In this document: one piece after another, positions 1 to 7,333 of the stretch
Numbering within the stretch: position 1 is the stretch's first letter
Layout: the number at the start of each line of letters is the position of its first letter
From: Bacillota bacterium
Lineage (GTDB): Bacteria > Bacillota > Clostridia > DSM-8532
NCBI GenBank assembly: GCA_023440865.1
Contig: JAEXRM010000159.1
Span: forward strand, 1-41,885
DNA length: 41,885 nucleotides
Reading direction: 5' to 3'
Notes under the pieces: generated by a model
Told to the model about the DNA's origin: nothing
What the model saw: the letters and a program-made list of their open reading frames with translations, nothing else
Database searches by the model: none
Made by a program: the position numbers and the translations under genes

Positions 1-317
1 TCTCGGGCCTCGTCGAGAAGCCGGCCAAGGAGGACGCCCCATCGAATTACGCCGTGATCGGCCGATACGTGCTCTCGCCCGACGTCATCGAGATCCTCGA
101 GCGCACCGAGCCCGGCAAGGGCGGCGAGATCCAGCTCACCGACGCACTCCACCGCCAAATGGAAAACGAGGCGATGTACGCCTTCGAGTTTGAAGGCAAG
201 CTCTACGATGTCGGCAACAAGCTTGGGTTCCTGCAGGCGACCGTCGATTTTGCCCTCAAGCGTCCCGATCTGAAGGCCGATTTCGAGTCGTGGCTGCGGG
301 CGAAGATCTGCGACTGA
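1..317 (+). CDS. galU: UTP-glucose-1-phosphate uridylyltransferase, C-terminal part
   Basis: The gene enters from the left edge, so only about the last 104 residues are present, read in the frame starting at base 3. The visible part has the GalU signature run: an EKP motif, then SNYAVIGRYVLSPDV, then PGKGGEIQLTDAL, then a segment around FEFEGKLYDVGNKLGF. This is typical of bacterial GalU, which makes UDP-glucose from glucose-1-phosphate and UTP in the cytoplasm for envelope polysaccharides and glycolipids. The stop codon TGA is at 315-317 and is followed by a strong intrinsic terminator, so this is the end of its transcription unit. The start and the N-terminal nucleotide-binding motif lie outside the window. 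Confidence 0.92.
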   Translation, partial: SGLVEKPAKEDAPSNYAVIGRYVLSPDVIEILERTEPGKGGEIQLTDALHRQMENEAMYAFEFEGKLYDVGNKLGFLQATVDFALKRPDLKADFESWLRAKICD

Positions 318-391
318 CGGCAGACCGCCGGTGAGCCGAATGGGATCACGCGGCCGCCATGTTCCCAAGTACATTTCGGTCCGTTCTGAAT

Positions 392-443
392 CGCCCAACC
401 ACAAGGTTGGCCCGTAAGGCCAATTTTGTGATTGGGCGTTTTT
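392..443 (+). terminator. Intrinsic terminator after galU
   Basis: A long hairpin is built from CGCCCAA/TTGGGCG (392-398 with 432-438), ACAA/TTGT and TTGGCC/GGCCAA around a CGTAA loop, with two small internal mismatches. It is followed directly by five T at 439-443. It lies 75 bases after the galU stop and separates galU from the downstream chemotaxis receptor gene. Confidence 0.9.
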
Positions 444-584
444 AATGCGGGTAATTTATGGTTACAGGCAAACGATCGCGTTTGATGCAACCTGCACCTA
501 TATCTCGAAACCCCAGTCATGCGTTTTCCCCATCCACACAACCTGTCTGCTTTGACGTCAAATGAGATTCATTGGAGGATAGCC

Positions 585-2579
585 ATGAAAACACTGCGCA
601 TGCGCCTCATTCTGGTCTACGGAGCCCTGGTTCTGGTCATCTGCCTGCTGCTTGGAGGTGTTGCAGTCGTGGTGGCAGGTGGCGCGATGCGTTCCACCGC
701 TTATGAGCAGCTCGGCAATACGGCGCATGATGCCTCGCTGATCATCGGCGGCATCCTCGATCGCGAAGTTGATGTCATGCGGCAGATCGCAGCCATCGCC
801 CGCATTGCGAACCCCGCTTCGCCGGAGGCGGATCGCGTCGGTGCGCTCAAGGAAGCGCTTGATCGCAACGGGTATGTTCGCGTGTTCTTCATCAGCCCAG
901 ATGGCAGCGCCCTGTATCAGGATGGATCCGTCAAGGACCTTGGCTCGCGCGACTACTTCAAGCTGGCGCTTGCGGGCACACCGAACGTCTCGGACAGCAT
1001 TGTCAGTGCGAGTGATGGCAGCGTTGTCATCGCGATCGCGGTTCCGGTCATGTACGACGGCAAGATCGTCGGCGTGCTGGGCGCGACGCGGGCGGCCGAC
1101 TATCTGAGCAAGGCGATCGACGGGGTGAACCTGGGAGGGACGAGTTACACGTTCGTCGTGGCCGCATCGGGCGTCATCCAGGCACACAAGGACATTGAAA
1201 TGGTCAAGACCCAGTACAACATCTTCGACGAGAGTGAAAAGGATCCCCGATTGTCACAGCTCAAGGCCATGATGGACCGCATCCGCAACAAGGAGACAGG
1301 TCATGGCGACTACTGGTTCAAGGATGTCAACAAGACCATGGCCTTCACACCGATTCCGGGCTATACCTGGTCGGCCGTTGTCACGATGCCGCAGTCGGAG
1401 GTTCATGCAGGATCCGACAGAACGGGCTTCGCCTTGATCATTGCCGCCTTGGTCATGCTGGCCGTCGGACTGATTGTCTCCGTTGTCGTCAGCGCCAGCA
1501 TCTCCCGCCCCATCCAGCAGGCAGCCGCGCACGCACTGGTACTCGCGGGGGGCGATCTGCGCCAGAACCTGGATGAAAAGCTGCGTTCCCGCAAGGATGA
1601 GATCGGCAGACTGGCCGAAGCGATGGGCAAGATGACAGACGGCTTCCGCAGTCTGGTCGGTTCCATTACCTCCCTGGCCGAGCAGGTGGCGGCCTCCTCG
1701 GAGGAACTGACCGCCACTTCCGAGAATGTGCAGGTGACCTCCAGTGAAATCGGGCAGACGGTCAACGACATCGCCAGCGGTGCGACCGATCAGGCGCACA
1801 ATACCGAGACGGGCGTTCGCCAGGCGAATCAGATGGGCGAGATCATCGAGGACAATGTCAGGCAGCTGTCCACGGTCTCCTCGTCGTCCGACCAGATGCG
1901 GCAGCGCATCGCGGAAGGGCTCACCGTGATGGAGGGCCTGCGGCAGACCACGGAAATGACGGCCAAGGGAACCGAGCTGGTCGCCGACGTCACGAAAAAG
2001 ACCAACGAGAGCGCGGCCCGCATCGGCGAGGCCAGCAGCCTCATTACGGCCATTGCCGACCAGACGAACCTGCTGGCGCTGAACGCGGCCATCGAGGCGG
2101 CCCGCGCCGGAGAACAGGGACGCGGCTTCGCCGTCGTGGCCGAGGAAATCCGCAAGCTGGCCGAGCAGTCCGCGAATGCGACCCGCACCATCGACGAGAT
2201 GCTGCGCGAACTCACTGGGCACTCCGCCGTCTCCGTCAAGACGATGTCCGAGGTCTCCGGCAGTATGAACCGGCAGATGGAGAGCGTCCAGAAGACCGAG
2301 GAAACCTACCGCAACATCGAAACTGCGGTCAAGAGTTCGTTGACGGCCATCAAGGAAGCCGCCGACAAGACGATGGTGATGAAGGACAAGAAAGACCAGA
2401 TCCTCGATGTCATGCAGGGATTGCTGGCCATCGCCCAGGAGAATGCCGCGAGTACCGAGGAGGTCTCGTGCTCCGTCCACACCCAGAATACGGCCATCCA
2501 CGAAATGTCCGAGGCCAGCCGCCAACTCGCGGTCATGGCACAGGAGCTCACGGAGCTGACGGGCAGATTCAGGATGTGA
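585..2579 (+). CDS. Methyl-accepting chemotaxis protein (dCache-HAMP-MCP signal)
   Basis: This is a 664-residue transmembrane chemoreceptor. ATG 585 is chosen because GGAGGA lies a few bases upstream; the open frame runs back to 519 but without such a site. Residues about 8-30 form a first membrane helix, followed by a double-Cache-like extracellular sensor (the segment around SRDYFKLALAGTPNVSD is typical). A second helix near residues 280-305 leads to a HAMP domain. The cytoplasmic part carries the conserved signalling hairpin tip with the run ADQTNLLALNAAIEAARAGE, which contacts CheA and CheW. The ligand cannot be read from sequence; Cache sensors often bind amino or organic acids. No chemotaxis or flagellar genes are nearby, so it is an orphan receptor here. 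Confidence 0.95.
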   Translation: MKTLRMRLILVYGALVLVICLLLGGVAVVVAGGAMRSTAYEQLGNTAHDASLIIGGILDREVDVMRQIAAIARIANPASPEADRVGALKEALDRNGYVRVFFISPDGSALYQDGSVKDLGSRDYFKLALAGTPNVSDSIVSASDGSVVIAIAVPVMYDGKIVGVLGATRAADYLSKAIDGVNLGGTSYTFVVAASGVIQAHKDIEMVKTQYNIFDESEKDPRLSQLKAMMDRIRNKETGHGDYWFKDVNKTMAFTPIPGYTWSAVVTMPQSEVHAGSDRTGFALIIAALVMLAVGLIVSVVVSASISRPIQQAAAHALVLAGGDLRQNLDEKLRSRKDEIGRLAEAMGKMTDGFRSLVGSITSLAEQVAASSEELTATSENVQVTSSEIGQTVNDIASGATDQAHNTETGVRQANQMGEIIEDNVRQLSTVSSSSDQMRQRIAEGLTVMEGLRQTTEMTAKGTELVADVTKKTNESAARIGEASSLITAIADQTNLLALNAAIEAARAGEQGRGFAVVAEEIRKLAEQSANATRTIDEMLRELTGHSAVSVKTMSEVSGSMNRQMESVQKTEETYRNIETAVKSSLTAIKEAADKTMVMKDKKDQILDVMQGLLAIAQENAASTEEVSCSVHTQNTAIHEMSEASRQLAVMAQELTELTGRFRM

Positions 2580-2612
2580 CCGGTGGCTATCTGCTTCCCC
2601 ATGACTTGGCAC

Positions 2613-2645
2613 AAGGGCCGCTCCGGAGATTCCGGCGCGGCCCTT
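2613..2645 (+). terminator. GC-rich hairpin after the chemoreceptor gene
   Basis: A 15-bp stem with one mismatch pairs 2613-2627 with 2631-2645 around a 3-base loop. It lies 33 bases after the receptor stop codon. The right arm ends in TT, but no real T tract follows, so termination efficiency is uncertain. Confidence 0.5.
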
Positions 2646-2751
2646 GCATGTGTGCGCCCGGCCGAGCCACGATTGCAAAACGAGAGTGGGGAAGAGAAAA
2701 GCAATGCCATCTTGATCGTTACGCGATCGGGAGCCGCCGTTTCCACGCAAT

Positions 2752-2801
2752 GACGACATGGGAGGCGATCACCCGGATCGGTGATCGCCTCCCATGTCGT
2801 C
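2752..2801. repeat. 22-bp perfect inverted repeat between convergent genes
   Basis: The arms at 2752-2773 and 2780-2801 are perfectly complementary over 22 bases around the loop CGGATC. The element sits between the chemoreceptor gene, which ends at 2579 on the plus strand, and the mecA-like gene, which ends at 2877 on the minus strand. That position suits a bidirectional terminator or RNA-stabilising hairpin. Neither strand has a T tract after it. A second copy was not noticed elsewhere in the window. Confidence 0.7.
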
Positions 2802-2876
2802 GGAAATGACAAATGCCTTGTGAGGCCAAAGCATCGCATGTGTGAGCGACGCCTTCGCGGTTCCCGCGGATTTGTC

Positions 2877-3506
2877 CTACTGTGCGAACTGTGCCATGGC
2901 CGAGATGGCATCGCTCGGAACAAGTCGTGTGCCGTACTCGTTGAGCCACCCCTCGAGAAAGCCCGTGTTCTGCATGCGGTCGCCGTGTTCGGACAGGATG
3001 TCCTCGAACCGGCGCAGGCCGCCTTCGGGATTCTCCGCACCGTAAAGCACCAAAAAATACTGGTCTTCGGTGCGCCAGGCGCTCGAGCTGCCGGTATGGC
3101 GCGAGCCGATGTGGCGGCAGGCGGAGGCGAGTGCGTCAAAGTCGGCGAATCCCCAGATGGAAACCGTGGAAACAAGGGCGGTCGCCTTCTTGCGCGGGGT
3201 GAGTTCCTTGCGCTTGTAGCGGTTCTTGATGAACTTCTGGATGGATTCGAACTCGCCTTCGTCGTCCATGCGCGTGATGGTGATCACAAAACCGTGGTCG
3301 ACGTCTGTCACGGCCTCCACGCACAACTGGGACTCCATGGCGTCGAAGCCGAGCTCCACTTCGGCCTGTTCCATCAGATCCCAAAACAGCTCCTGCGTCT
3401 CGGGCGTGTTGTAGTTGAACGCCTCGAGGTCGATTTCCCTGTCTTCGAGATCGTCGAATGAGAGAAAAACCCGCAGCTTGTTCTCGTTGATGCGTTCGAT
3501 TCTCAT
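2877..3506 (-). CDS. mecA: MecA-family adaptor protein
   Basis: The 209-residue product begins MRIERINENKLRVFLSFDDL, followed by an acidic stretch and a YNTPETQELFWDLMEQAE segment. This matches the N-terminal domain of MecA/YpbH adaptors, which deliver substrates to the ClpC-ClpP protease. A charged linker with basic runs (residues about 85-105) precedes a C-terminal domain, as in MecA. In that domain the ordered pattern around EDQYFLVLYGAE resembles the ClpC-binding half. The gene is alone on the minus strand, convergent with the chemoreceptor and divergent from maf. An AGGA site precedes the start codon (complement of 3504-3506). The family assignment is good. The substrate is unknown; in Bacillus MecA targets ComK, but no competence genes are visible here. 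Confidence 0.82.
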   Translation of the reverse strand: MRIERINENKLRVFLSFDDLEDREIDLEAFNYNTPETQELFWDLMEQAEVELGFDAMESQLCVEAVTDVDHGFVITITRMDDEGEFESIQKFIKNRYKRKELTPRKKATALVSTVSIWGFADFDALASACRHIGSRHTGSSSAWRTEDQYFLVLYGAENPEGGLRRFEDILSEHGDRMQNTGFLEGWLNEYGTRLVPSDAISAMAQFAQ

Positions 3507-3636
3507 GGATTCCTCGCATTTCCGCCGTCACCGCCCATGCGGTTCATTCGGCCGGACCGGGCGAAGGGGTTCGCCTTGCTGCCGTCCTGATGGATATATT
3601 CCCGGTTTACGCGCTGTGACACGCGATTGTTTTCCC

Positions 3637-3645
3637 AGCATACCA
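3637..3645 (-). promoter_or_regulatory. Candidate extended -10 promoter for the mecA-like gene
   Basis: Read on the minus strand, the bases are TGGTATGCT: a TGn extension followed by a -10-like TATGCT at 3642-3637. No good -35 box is present. The predicted start would leave a leader of about 125 bases. It is supported mainly by likeness to the TGGTATAAT boxes elsewhere in the window. Confidence 0.35.
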
Positions 3646-3793
3646 CATTCAAGATGGATATCGGCAGGTTTCCCGCGGACAATGATGGTACTGTGACGCG
3701 TCGTGATGGTGCGGTGCTGCCCCCGGCACGCGAGCTGCCGGAAAAGCGGATCCGGGGGGAGGAGACCCTTGAGCGCCGGGCCATCCGCCGAGG

Positions 3794-3823
3794 TGGACGG
3801 CCCGGTGCGCGAACGTGTATAAT
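3794..3823 (+). promoter_or_regulatory. Promoter upstream of maf
   Basis: A consensus TATAAT lies at 3818-3823 with a weaker TGGACG at 3794-3799, separated by 18 bases. Transcription would start about 40 bases before the maf start codon. It may also drive the mre genes, since I see no other convincing promoter before mreB. Confidence 0.65.
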
Positions 3824-3869
3824 GATTCCGCGTGGGATCCGGTTCGTTCGATCCACGGGGAGGAACTTC

Positions 3870-4511
3870 ATGCGCCTCATACTGGCTTCGGGGTCCCCGC
3901 GCCGCAGGGAACTGCTTTCGCGCATCGCGATCCCGTTCGACGTACAGGTCGCCGACATCGATGAATCGGTGGGCGACCACGATCATGCCCGCACTTACGC
4001 CCAGGCCATGTCCAGCGGCAAGGCGCGCGAAATCGCCCGCCGCATGGGCGGAATGCCGACGGGAGCGCATGCGGACGATGTGCTCATCCTGGCGGCGGAC
4101 ACCGTTGTAGCCCGGCAGGAGCACATCCTCGGGAAGCCGGTGGACCGCGAGGATGCGCGCCGCATGCTGCGCGTGCTGTCCGACGGCTGGCACGATGTCA
4201 TCACCGGCATGACGCTGCTGCACCCGGCATCCGGCGTGGAGCGCACGGAGGCCGAGGTCACGCGGGTGAAATTCCGGCTGCTGGACGAGGCGCTCATCGA
4301 ACGCTACCTCGATACCGACGAGCCGTTCGACAAGGCGGGCGCCTACGGTGTGCAGGGTTATGGAAGCCTGCTGGTCGAAGGCATCGAGGGCGACTACTAC
4401 AATGTCATGGGATTGCCGCTTCACCGGCTGGCACGGATGCTTGAGGCGTTTTCATGCGAGCCGCTGTCCTGGCTCGACAGGCGGGGCGAAGGGGAATCTG
4501 CCGTAACCTGA
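3870..4511 (+). CDS. maf: Maf-family nucleoside triphosphate pyrophosphatase
   Basis: The 213-residue protein starts MRLILASGSPRRRELL, the hallmark SxSPRR substrate-binding motif (residues 7-12). The conserved LAADTVV segment has the catalytic aspartate at about residue 77, and KAGAYGVQGYG is followed by GDYYNVMGLP. Maf enzymes hydrolyse non-canonical or canonical nucleoside triphosphates to the monophosphate plus pyrophosphate, and have been tied to septum formation and house-cleaning. The open frame extends back to 3627, but ATG 3870 has GGGGAGGA just upstream and follows the promoter. Maf next to mreB is a common arrangement in Bacillota. The often-present radC is missing here. Confidence 0.93.
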   Translation: MRLILASGSPRRRELLSRIAIPFDVQVADIDESVGDHDHARTYAQAMSSGKAREIARRMGGMPTGAHADDVLILAADTVVARQEHILGKPVDREDARRMLRVLSDGWHDVITGMTLLHPASGVERTEAEVTRVKFRLLDEALIERYLDTDEPFDKAGAYGVQGYGSLLVEGIEGDYYNVMGLPLHRLARMLEAFSCEPLSWLDRRGEGESAVT

Positions 4512-4601
4512 AGGCGTCATGGGCACGGAATGCAAGGCATCCGGCAAGCGGCCGGCGGAACAGGGCATCCGTACCGTACTGGAACCGATACACGCACAAC
4601 A

Positions 4602-4622
4602 GGTCCGCGTCCTGCGCGGACC
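4602..4622 (+). other. Hairpin in the mreB leader
   Basis: A perfect 8-bp stem pairs GGTCCGCG (4602-4609) with CGCGGACC (4615-4622) around a 5-base loop. It ends just before the mreB ribosome binding site (GGGAGAGAG). It has no T tract, so it is more likely to affect translation or mRNA stability than termination. Its role is inferred from position only. Confidence 0.45.
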
Positions 4623-4641
4623 ATGAAAAAGGGAGAGAGAC

Positions 4642-5664
4642 ATGGGCTTCTTCACCAGGGAAATCGGCATCGATCTCGGTACCGCCAATACGCTCGTCTA
4701 CGTCAAGGGGAAGGGCATCGTGCTGCGCGAGCCGTCCGTCGTTGCCGTCAACAACCATACCGGCGAGGTGCTGGCCGTGGGTTCCGACGCCAAGCAGATG
4801 ATCGGTCGCACACCGGGCAACATCACCGCCATCCGGCCCATGAAGGACGGCGTCATCGCCGACTTCGACATCACCAAGGGCATGCTGCGGCATTTCATCC
4901 GGAAGATCGTCGGCACCAATCCGCTGATCCGCACGCGCATCATCATTTGCGTGCCGTCCGGCGTCACCGAGGTGGAAAAGCGCGCCGTCGTCGACGCCGC
5001 CATCAATGCGGGCGCGAAGGAAGCCTACCTCATCGAGGAACCCATGGCGTCGGCCATCGGTGCGGGCCTGCCGGTCGAGGAGGCCTCGGGCAGCATGGTC
5101 GTCGACATCGGCGGGGGAACCGCCGAGGTGGCGGTCATCTCGCTCGGCGGCATCGTGGTCAGCCGGTCGCTGCGAACGGCGGGTGACGAGTTCGACGATG
5201 CCATCGTGCACTACGTCAAGAAGGAATACAACCTCATGATCGGCGAGCGATCCGCCGAGGACATCAAGCTCAAGATCGGTTCCGCATGGCCCTTTGAGAA
5301 GGAGATCACCTACTCCGTCAGCGGCCGCGACCTGGTCACGGGCCTGCCGAAGGTGCTTGAAATCTCATCCGCGGAAATCCGCGAGGCGCTGCGCGAGCCG
5401 GTCAACGCGGTCGTCGACTCCATCAAGTTCACCCTCGAGAAGACACCCCCGGAGCTTGCCTCCGATATCATGGAGCGCGGCATCATGCTCACGGGCGGCG
5501 GCGGCCTGCTCAAGGGACTCGACCTGCTGATCAACGAGGAGACGGGCATCCCCGTCTACATCGCCGACACCCCGCTCGATTGCGTCGCGCTCGGTACCGG
5601 CAAGGTCCTCGAGGAGATCGACGTGCTGTCGAACGTGCTGCTCTCGCACAAGGCCCTCCGATGA
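4642..5664 (+). CDS. mreB: Rod-shape actin homologue MreB
   Basis: This 340-residue protein begins MGFFTREIGIDLGTANTLVY, containing the phosphate-1 motif of the actin/Hsp70 fold. The second phosphate motif (VVDIGGGTAEVAVISLGG) lies near residues 153-170, and MLTGGGGLLKGLD forms the adenosine motif near residue 280. MreB polymerises under the inner membrane and guides elongation-phase peptidoglycan synthesis with MreC, MreD, RodA and PBP2. The next genes are mreC, mreD and mrdA in the same direction, a standard elongasome operon. Length and motifs are complete. The start is supported by GGGAGAGAG immediately upstream. Confidence 0.97.
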   Translation: MGFFTREIGIDLGTANTLVYVKGKGIVLREPSVVAVNNHTGEVLAVGSDAKQMIGRTPGNITAIRPMKDGVIADFDITKGMLRHFIRKIVGTNPLIRTRIIICVPSGVTEVEKRAVVDAAINAGAKEAYLIEEPMASAIGAGLPVEEASGSMVVDIGGGTAEVAVISLGGIVVSRSLRTAGDEFDDAIVHYVKKEYNLMIGERSAEDIKLKIGSAWPFEKEITYSVSGRDLVTGLPKVLEISSAEIREALREPVNAVVDSIKFTLEKTPPELASDIMERGIMLTGGGGLLKGLDLLINEETGIPVYIADTPLDCVALGTGKVLEEIDVLSNVLLSHKALR

Positions 5665-5696
5665 GGCGCCGGAACGTGCCTGCCTGCTCCTCTTCT

Positions 5697-5757
5697 GCAA
5701 GGGATGACAGATCCGCCCATGGCGCCCGGGAAGCCATGGGGCAGGCTGTCCCTTTGC
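5697..5757 (+). other. Nested hairpin between mreB and mreC
   Basis: An inner stem pairs CCCATGGC (5716-5723) with GCCATGGG (5733-5740). An outer stem pairs GCAAGGGA (5697-5704) with the TCCCTTTGC segment (5749-5757). No T tract follows. Lying inside the operon, it could tune mRNA processing so that mreB is expressed more than mreC. Confidence 0.45.
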
Positions 5758-5789
5758 ATGCCCCGAGCGCTCGACGGAGGTAGGCGGCC

Positions 5790-6710
5790 GTGCGTAACCT
5801 TTTGGGCAACAAGTTTTTCCTTGCTTTCATCGCGCTCGTGCTGCTGATCGTGCTGCTCGTGTCCACCAGCAAGCCGGGCGGCGGACTGAACGTGCTGCGC
5901 GATGTGCTTGCCGTGCCGCTGGCGCCGTTGCGTCAGGCGTATGCCTGGGTGACGGGCGAGGTGGGGGGATTCTTCGCCGACATCGGTTCGATGCGCGACG
6001 CGCAGGCGGAGAACGTGCGACTGCGCGAGCGGATCCGCGAGCTTGAGGCAAAGCATCTCGAGATGGCGGAGCTCAAGCGGCAGAACGATGAATTCCGCAG
6101 CCTGCTCGACTTCAAGGAGCAGTATGCCGACTACGGATTCATCGGTGGCACCATCATCGGCAAGGATCCGGGCAACTGGTTCGACGTGTTCACCATCAAC
6201 CGCGGTGTCAAGGATGGTCTTGGCAAGGGCGAGGGGTATCCGGTCATCGCCGCGGACGGCCTGGTCGGACGGGTCTCGAACGTGAATCTGCTCTCGTCCG
6301 AGGTCATCTCGATCATCGACATGGACAGCACCGTCAGCGTGCGGGTGGCCCGCCCGCGCGACCTGCTGGTTGTCCGGGGCGACATCACGCTCAAGCAGGA
6401 CGGCCTGTGCCGGGTCGACTACATCCCGCCAAACGCGGACCTCGTGCCCGGCGACGTGCTCGAGACCTCCGGCATGGGGGCCGTTTATCCCAAGGGCATC
6501 CGTGTGGGAACGGTCGGTCGCATCATCCGGAACCAGGGCCAGTATGATGCGTACGCCATCCTGCAGCCGGCTGTCGATTTCAAGCGGCTGGAGGAGGTCG
6601 AGGTCCTGACGCCGGCCGTCGCGCCGGCTGACGGTACGACCGCGGGGGCGGTGGTAGCCGGTAATGCGGGAGGCTCCACCGGGGCATCCGGCGGGAAGGG
6701 CCCGGACTGA
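5790..6710 (+). CDS. mreC: Rod-shape-determining protein MreC
   Basis: The 306-residue product has one N-terminal membrane helix (residues about 9-28), then a coiled-coil segment rich in E, R and L (about 68-110). The extracellular beta-rich MreC core follows, with the typical stretch DYGFIGGTIIGKDPGNWFD and the later IPPNADLVPGDVLETSGMG. MreC links the MreB-MreD complex to the elongasome penicillin-binding protein outside the membrane. The start is GTG at 5790, preceded by GGAGGT eight bases upstream. The C-terminus has a short Ala/Gly-rich tail. It is followed by mreD after 28 bases. Confidence 0.95.
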   Translation: MRNLLGNKFFLAFIALVLLIVLLVSTSKPGGGLNVLRDVLAVPLAPLRQAYAWVTGEVGGFFADIGSMRDAQAENVRLRERIRELEAKHLEMAELKRQNDEFRSLLDFKEQYADYGFIGGTIIGKDPGNWFDVFTINRGVKDGLGKGEGYPVIAADGLVGRVSNVNLLSSEVISIIDMDSTVSVRVARPRDLLVVRGDITLKQDGLCRVDYIPPNADLVPGDVLETSGMGAVYPKGIRVGTVGRIIRNQGQYDAYAILQPAVDFKRLEEVEVLTPAVAPADGTTAGAVVAGNAGGSTGASGGKGPD

Positions 6711-6738
6711 TGGGTATTGCCGCCAGGGAGGATTGCCG

Positions 6739-7266
6739 ATGAAATACCGCATCGCCGCAGCGCTGCTGCTGCTGTATGCCGCCGCATTCCTGCAGGCGGG
6801 GCCGCTTGCGGTGCTGCGCCCCTTCGGCGTCGCCATGATGCTGCCGCTTGCGCTGACTGTCGTCACCGGCCTGCTGCGCGGGCCGTTCGAGAGCATCCTC
6901 ATGGGCTTCCTGTACGGCATGTCGGCGGACATGCTCCTGGGCCGCACCCTCGGGCTGCACGCGCTGCTCTACGCCGCCGTCGCGGGCCTGCTGGCGCTGG
7001 TGAACGAGAAGCTGTACCGTGAGAAGCTGCTCATCCAGTTCGCCTTTTCCTTCACCGCGGCCGTTCTCACGGAAACGGCATTTTATCTCGTCTGGTTCCT
7101 GCTGCGGGGGTATGAGTCCTTCGGCCTGATGTTCCTGCGCAATATCCTGCCCATGGCCCTGTGCAACGGACTGCTGGCGCTGCCGCTGTACCGGCCGATG
7201 GCACAGGTGTACGCCTGGCTGGACACCGTGGACCGCAAACGCAACCGCATCGGGGGCAACGCGTGA
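6739..7266 (+). CDS. mreD: Rod-shape-determining membrane protein MreD
   Basis: This 175-residue, strongly hydrophobic protein has about five membrane helices. The run GFLYGMSADMLLGRTLGLHAL is typical of MreD (the family pattern is gxxxGlxxDllxgxxlGlhal). ATG 6739 is preferred because GGGAGGA lies just upstream; the frame is open back to 6664 inside mreC. MreD is the integral-membrane partner of MreC in the cell-elongation complex. Its place between mreC and mrdA supports the call, because primary sequence is weakly conserved in this family. Confidence 0.9.
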   Translation: MKYRIAAALLLLYAAAFLQAGPLAVLRPFGVAMMLPLALTVVTGLLRGPFESILMGFLYGMSADMLLGRTLGLHALLYAAVAGLLALVNEKLYREKLLIQFAFSFTAAVLTETAFYLVWFLLRGYESFGLMFLRNILPMALCNGLLALPLYRPMAQVYAWLDTVDRKRNRIGGNA

Positions 7267-7333
7267 GAAGCCGGTGGCACGGCGCCGCCCCGGGCGGCGG
7301 GATTGTGGCCGACGGGCGGATCGGAGGCATGCC

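Larger units (their letters stand above)
3507..3869. other. Divergent intergenic region between mecA-like gene and maf
   Basis: This stretch of 363 bases has no convincing gene. It carries a candidate minus-strand promoter near 3637-3645 and a plus-strand promoter at 3794-3823. Open frames crossing it are extensions of maf and of shadows, and lack ribosome binding sites. Confidence 0.6.

Noticed and set aside
488..504. Promoter for the chemoreceptor from TTGATG at 482 and TATATC at 499
   Set aside because: The spacing is only 11 bases, and no motif-type sigma28 promoter was found either.
1254..2759. Minus-strand open frame of 501 codons opposite the chemoreceptor
   Set aside because: The plus strand encodes a complete methyl-accepting protein. 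The antisense product is His/Gly/Asp-rich without domain structure.
2752..2801. Inverted repeat considered as an insertion-sequence remnant
   Set aside because: There is no transposase fragment, the loop is only 6 bases, and no target duplication is visible.
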